From positions 20,212,116 through 20,276,115 of the forward strand of contig NC_092801.1 of the NCBI RefSeq assembly GCF_918797505.1: a stretch of DNA of 64,000 nt. The letters run 5' to 3'. The notes under the pieces are model-generated. The model saw only the letters and a list, made by a program, of their open reading frames with translations, had not been told where the DNA came from and did no database searches. The position numbers and the translations under genes are program-made. The DNA is from Bemisia tabaci (taxonomy: Eukaryota; Arthropoda; Insecta; Hemiptera; Aleyrodidae). Of this stretch, positions 60,903 to 64,000 are shown in pieces (position 1 is the first letter of the stretch; each line of letters opens with the position of its first letter).

Positions 60903-61857
60903 CCTAGTAAAAATTGGCAATAGGCACCGCGTTTCAAAATGCCATAGGAGTTCTTAGAGCCGACTGAAGAGGGCGATAGAAAACCATATAGCTGGCTGTA
61001 GAAAGTGGAAAAAATCATACGGCCGGGCTACACGAAGCGATAAAAAATTATACAGCCGGGCTGTAGTTCCTATCACCGGGCTTTACACTTTATCGCTAGG
61101 CTGTTGCTTTTTCGCCATCGGCTATAAAAGGTTATAAGAAATTGTGTAGAAATTCGTGTGCTTTGTAAATCCTTAAGTTTGTACGGAATCACCTTAATAT
61201 TTACAAAACGCAAATTATATTTTCCTTCACTACATATTTTTTTTTTTTCATCAACTAAAATGAGAATAATCCATACAGAGTGTGCAAACATTTCAAAGTC
61301 ATGAGTTTAAAAACGCTGACTCCACGAGATTAAATATTAGAGCCTAACACAAAGCGGAGCGGCGGCGCACTGGCGCCTACAAACCTAACAGGGATACTTC
61401 ACGCATTACGCAATGCGTGAAGTATCCTCGTTAGGTTTGTAGGCGCCAATGCGCGTCTCGCGCTGGCTTCCCGCCCGCCGCGCCGTCGCGTACCACGGCG
61501 CTTGTAGCAACTATTTCACACCAGAGGTATTGCACAGTATCATGCGAAATTGAAGGCGCTCCAACATATTAGGAATGGCAGGCATCCTTCAAAAGTACAG
61601 AGCTTTACTTGCAAAATAAATCAAGATACTACGGCCCAAAAAGAGAGCGGTAGTCCAAAAACTCACTAAGTCCTAGCATCCGTAATTACTAACGTTTAGC
61701 ATACACTATACGCCAGGCTGTTGCTTAATCGCCATCGGCTATAAAAGGCTTTAAGGAATTGTGTAGCCGGCTATAGAAGCTATTGGAAATCTTACAGCCG
61801 GCTGTTGTAGGTTTATGATATTTTGGAACACAGATTCTACTGCCAATTTTTACCAGG
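60903..61857 (-). mobile_element. Element I, complete
   Basis: About 955 bp. CCTAGTAAAAATTGGC and GCCAATTTTTACCAGG. Opposite orientation to 49.4 kb. Central palindrome 61372-61447; direct sub-terminal repeats with GGCTATAAAAGG. It is the copy with the best-kept terminal words. Confidence 0.93.
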
Positions 61858-61991
61858 GGGAGGACACGGAAATATTTTAAAAGCCCCTTAAAGGGAACCA
61901 TGTCTAATGAGGTCTCCAAATTTCGTCAAAAGGGAGCTTTGATCAAAGTTGAGGGAGCGATCACTCATCCTCCCCCCTCCCCTCCAGCCAG

Positions 61992-62156
61992 CCAGTGGCG
62001 TGGCGTGAACTATCGATTATCGATACTTCTCCATTTGAGGCTATGGTAAAGAATCGATTATTAGTGAGTTCGCTGCGAACACCCTGTTTATCGATCCTTT
62101 CCCATGGGTTTAAATAGCATATCAATCGATATATCGCAAAGCACGCCACACTACTG
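61992..62156. mobile_element. MITE F, near complete
   Basis: CCAGTGGCGTGGCGTG and CACGCCACACTACTG; CGATTATCGATACTTCTCC, CTGCGAACACCCTGTTTATC. Flanks CCAGCCAG and CAAGCCAG differ at one base, a likely 8-bp duplication. Confidence 0.9.
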
Positions 62157-62206
62157 CAAGCCAGTCAGTGAGTCCGCCCGATGATCAAACGATTTCCATA
62201 AAGATT

Positions 62207-62345
62207 GATGCAACCCCAACCCCAAACCCATTCTGGAAAGCAAATGAAGGTGATGTAACAAATTTCCCCTGACATTTTCGTCATTTTCCCTGACTTTTGA
62301 AAATCCCCTGACATTTCCCGGTTTTCCCTGACTACGGCAAGCCTG
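62207..62345. mobile_element. Element V, right part
   Basis: CCCATTCTGGAAAGCAAATG, TTTTCGTCATTTTCCCTGAC and ACTACGGCAAGCCTG match the right half of V (52768-53075). Confidence 0.85.
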
Positions 62346-62944
62346 AGATCGTTCTGTGCCAAAATGAGGTCAAGCAGTACAAAACAAAATTCCTCAATAT
62401 CACCCCTTGCTCGATCCGGATCGAAAGATAATTGTAACTACACGACTCCTCTCTCCCTCCAAAACAGGTTGAAAAATCACATAAGCCAATGAAATACCAA
62501 TCTGCCCAAGAAACACGTTTGCCGTGTGGTGACGGTGATGAAATATGAGCTCGTCTTACCTGATTTTCATAGTGGACTCGATGTTTCAACGATGACGTCA
62601 CAGCTCTGGCGTGCGGGCGCGTGGAGGGGGGCGCGGAAACTGTAACAAAAAACCGAAGAGCATAAGTTCACCCTTATCACTTCGACCTTGTGGTCACGCG
62701 CGAACTTTCGAATTCATGCACATTGCACGTAAAACACAGACTAGAATCGGAGCGAGTCGGAGAGAGGCCTCGGCTTTTTTGCTCCCGGCGGAGGTTGCCG
62801 AATCTAGGATGGAAATAGTTCCTTTCCAGGTGGAGTGTTCCGATCGGCACTACAGTTGCGCCACGTCGCCAGATGTCTCAGGATAATTTTCATTTGTCCT
62901 AGAACTCTTTTTATTTGGGCACTTATCCGTGAAACGCTCTGGGA
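62346..62944. other. Unassigned low-copy DNA
   Basis: Moderately GC-rich at 62590-62640 and 62740-62880. Frames of 89 (minus) and 91 (plus) codons have no recognised motif. No repeat found. Confidence 0.4.
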
Positions 62945-62946
62945 AT

Positions 62947-63028
62947 GGAGATGTTGCATGTGTGAGGAATTTGCGATTTGACTGTTGATTCTTATGTGAA
63001 AGTTCGCGAGAAACACGATGGTGCCTCC
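62947..63028. mobile_element. Element C, solo left arm with its own end
   Basis: GGAGATGTTGCATGTGTG to CGAGAAACACGATGGTGCC, closed directly by CTCC and AT. All internal sequence is absent. Confidence 0.8.
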
Positions 63029-63033
63029 ATTTC

Positions 63034-63123
63034 CGTGAGTATAACTGCTGAATTTCACAGTGTGGTATTCAAACAGCCATTTGGCGCATCTCTAATTCTT
63101 GAAATCCTTTGTGTACCTGTCGG
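63034..63123. repeat. F-flanking segment shared with 45.71-45.79 kb
   Basis: TTTCACAGTGTGGTATTC, AAACAGCCATTTGGCGCATC and CCTTTGTGTACCTGTCGG repeat the 45-kb segment in reverse orientation. See 45706-45789. Confidence 0.9.
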
Positions 63124-63221
63124 TGGCGTGGCGTGCTTTGCGATGTATCGATTGGTCTATCATTTAAACCTATGGAAAAGGATTATCGATAAACAGGGTG
63201 TTCGCAGCGAACACCTTAACG
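63124..63221. mobile_element. MITE F, left half, cut by C
   Basis: GGTGGCGTGGCGTGCTTTGC, GATTATCGATAAACAGGG and GTTCGCAGCGAACACCTTAA. The right arm does not follow element C. Confidence 0.88.
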
Positions 63222-63223
63222 AT

Positions 63224-63726
63224 GGAGATGTTGCATGTGCTAGGAATTTGCAATTTGACTGTTGATTCTTATGTAAAATTTTGTGAGAAACACGATGGTG
63301 CCACTGGTTTTCTCTGAAATCAACTCCCAAGCTCAAAAAAAGCTCTCAAGTTGAGGCTAAAATGGAGGGGATATGCCACGCTATCCTGAGAGTCCACCTC
63401 TACATCAAGACAAACTCTCCATGCAAAGATAGGGAGCAAATACATTGACAGGGCTGCCACTTTTCAGTTTGGAGACTCTCAAACTGAAACACGGCATCCC
63501 TGTCAATGTACTAGCTCCCTATCTTTGCATGGAGAGTTTGTCTTGATGTAGAGGTGGACTCTCAGGGTAGGAAGGGATATCCCTCCATTTTTGCCACACT
63601 CTGAGAGCTTTTTTTGAGCTTGGGAGATGATTTCAGAGAAAACCATTGGCACCATCGTGTTTCTCGCGAACTTTTACATAAGAATCACAAGTCAAATCGC
63701 AGATTCCTCACACATGCAACATCTCC
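63224..63726. mobile_element. Element C, complete
   Basis: 503 bp. GGAGATGTTGCATGTG and CACATGCAACATCTCC, AT on both sides. Full internal palindrome. It inserted in or beside F. Confidence 0.95.
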
Positions 63727-63729
63727 ATT

Positions 63730-63995
63730 AAGTGTTCTGCCTTCCCCCTAAACTTTAATTTTTAGGAGCCATCTACTATTTTTTTGGAGCCAAATTAAAT
63801 TTGTGCATACCGGCCATGGCGATGCTGCGAACGGAGCGTATAGAGAGCGCTTCATCGCTACCGCTGCTTCCGAATGCGAGTTCAATCTGTCAAATTTTTT
63901 AGGCGCCACGACGGCCCAGCTCCCCCGATTTTTAGGCGCCAAGGACCGATTTTTCGGCGTATTTGGCGGATGGCGCCCGGGGAAGGCAGAACACT
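63730..63995. mobile_element. Fold-back element AGTGTTCTGCCTTCCCC
   Basis: About 266 bp. AGTGTTCTGCCTTCCCC at the left and GGGGAAGGCAGAACACTG at the right. The interior has TTTTTAGGAGCCA and TTTTTAGGCGCC words. The right flank is only five bases before the window ends, so a duplication cannot be tested. Confidence 0.88.
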
Positions 63996-64000
63996 GTCAC

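Noticed and set aside
63040..63220. Similar predicted peptides at 45.6-45.8 and 63.0-63.2 kb
   Set aside because: The likeness looked like a conserved protein but follows directly from the duplicated DNA (F plus flank), and synonymous sites are not favoured in any way I can see.

Overview
The window looks like intergenic or deep intronic DNA of an animal, most likely an arthropod. No rRNA, tRNA, CRISPR array, operon or convincing protein-coding gene is visible. No open frame exceeds 171 codons, and most frames over about 90 codons lie on repeats. The AT-rich background, the density of short fold-back elements and the lack of bacterial signals point to an insect. I lean toward a sap-feeding hemipteran such as a whitefly, from general memory of element ends like TGGATTGCATTTTGC next to AAAAAGGAACC. 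That host guess is weak.

The sequence is packed with non-autonomous DNA transposons (MITEs and fold-back elements), roughly 20 families, many in several copies. Single letters name the families: A/B (ends CACTGG or CACTGAAA), C (GGAGATGTTGC, about 500 bp), F (CAGTGGCGTGG, 8-bp target duplication, hAT-like), G (GGTGATTCGATGG), H/HL, N and N2 (all TGGA ends, 2-bp duplications), I (CCTGGTAAAAATTGG, about 950 bp), L (TAGAGTCCC, 8-bp duplication), M (CGTCACC, 4-bp duplication), O (CTGCCGTGCTAAGG, 4-bp duplication), S, T/U/V/X (CAGGGT or CAGGGTGG ends), Y and Z. Between them lie non-palindromic dispersed repeats (E, J, P, Q), tandem arrays (a 27.9-28.5 kb GC-rich array, a 34.6-35.4 kb AT-rich satellite, a 53.9-54.1 kb 48-bp minisatellite, and the K arrays near 14.6, 32.4 and 39.7 kb) and simple-sequence tracts.

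Many insertions are nested, and several have an uninterrupted relative of the host repeat elsewhere in the window. That fixes element ends and target duplications without outside data. Clear cases are M in Z (5.2-5.8 kb, empty site at 42.7 kb), O in P (41.2 kb, empty site at 15.46 kb), C in a tandemly doubled E (20.2 kb), I in X (49.0-50.7 kb), I in C (54.6-56.0 kb), M and U in HL (57.6-58.5 kb), G in F (30.5-31.0 kb) and H in an array (38.26 kb).

The remaining low-copy stretches hold a few GC- and CpG-richer islands (about 10.5, 27.4-27.9, 48.6-48.9, 56.9-57.3 and 60.0-60.3 kb) that could be regulatory DNA or first exons. None can be assigned to a gene from sequence alone.
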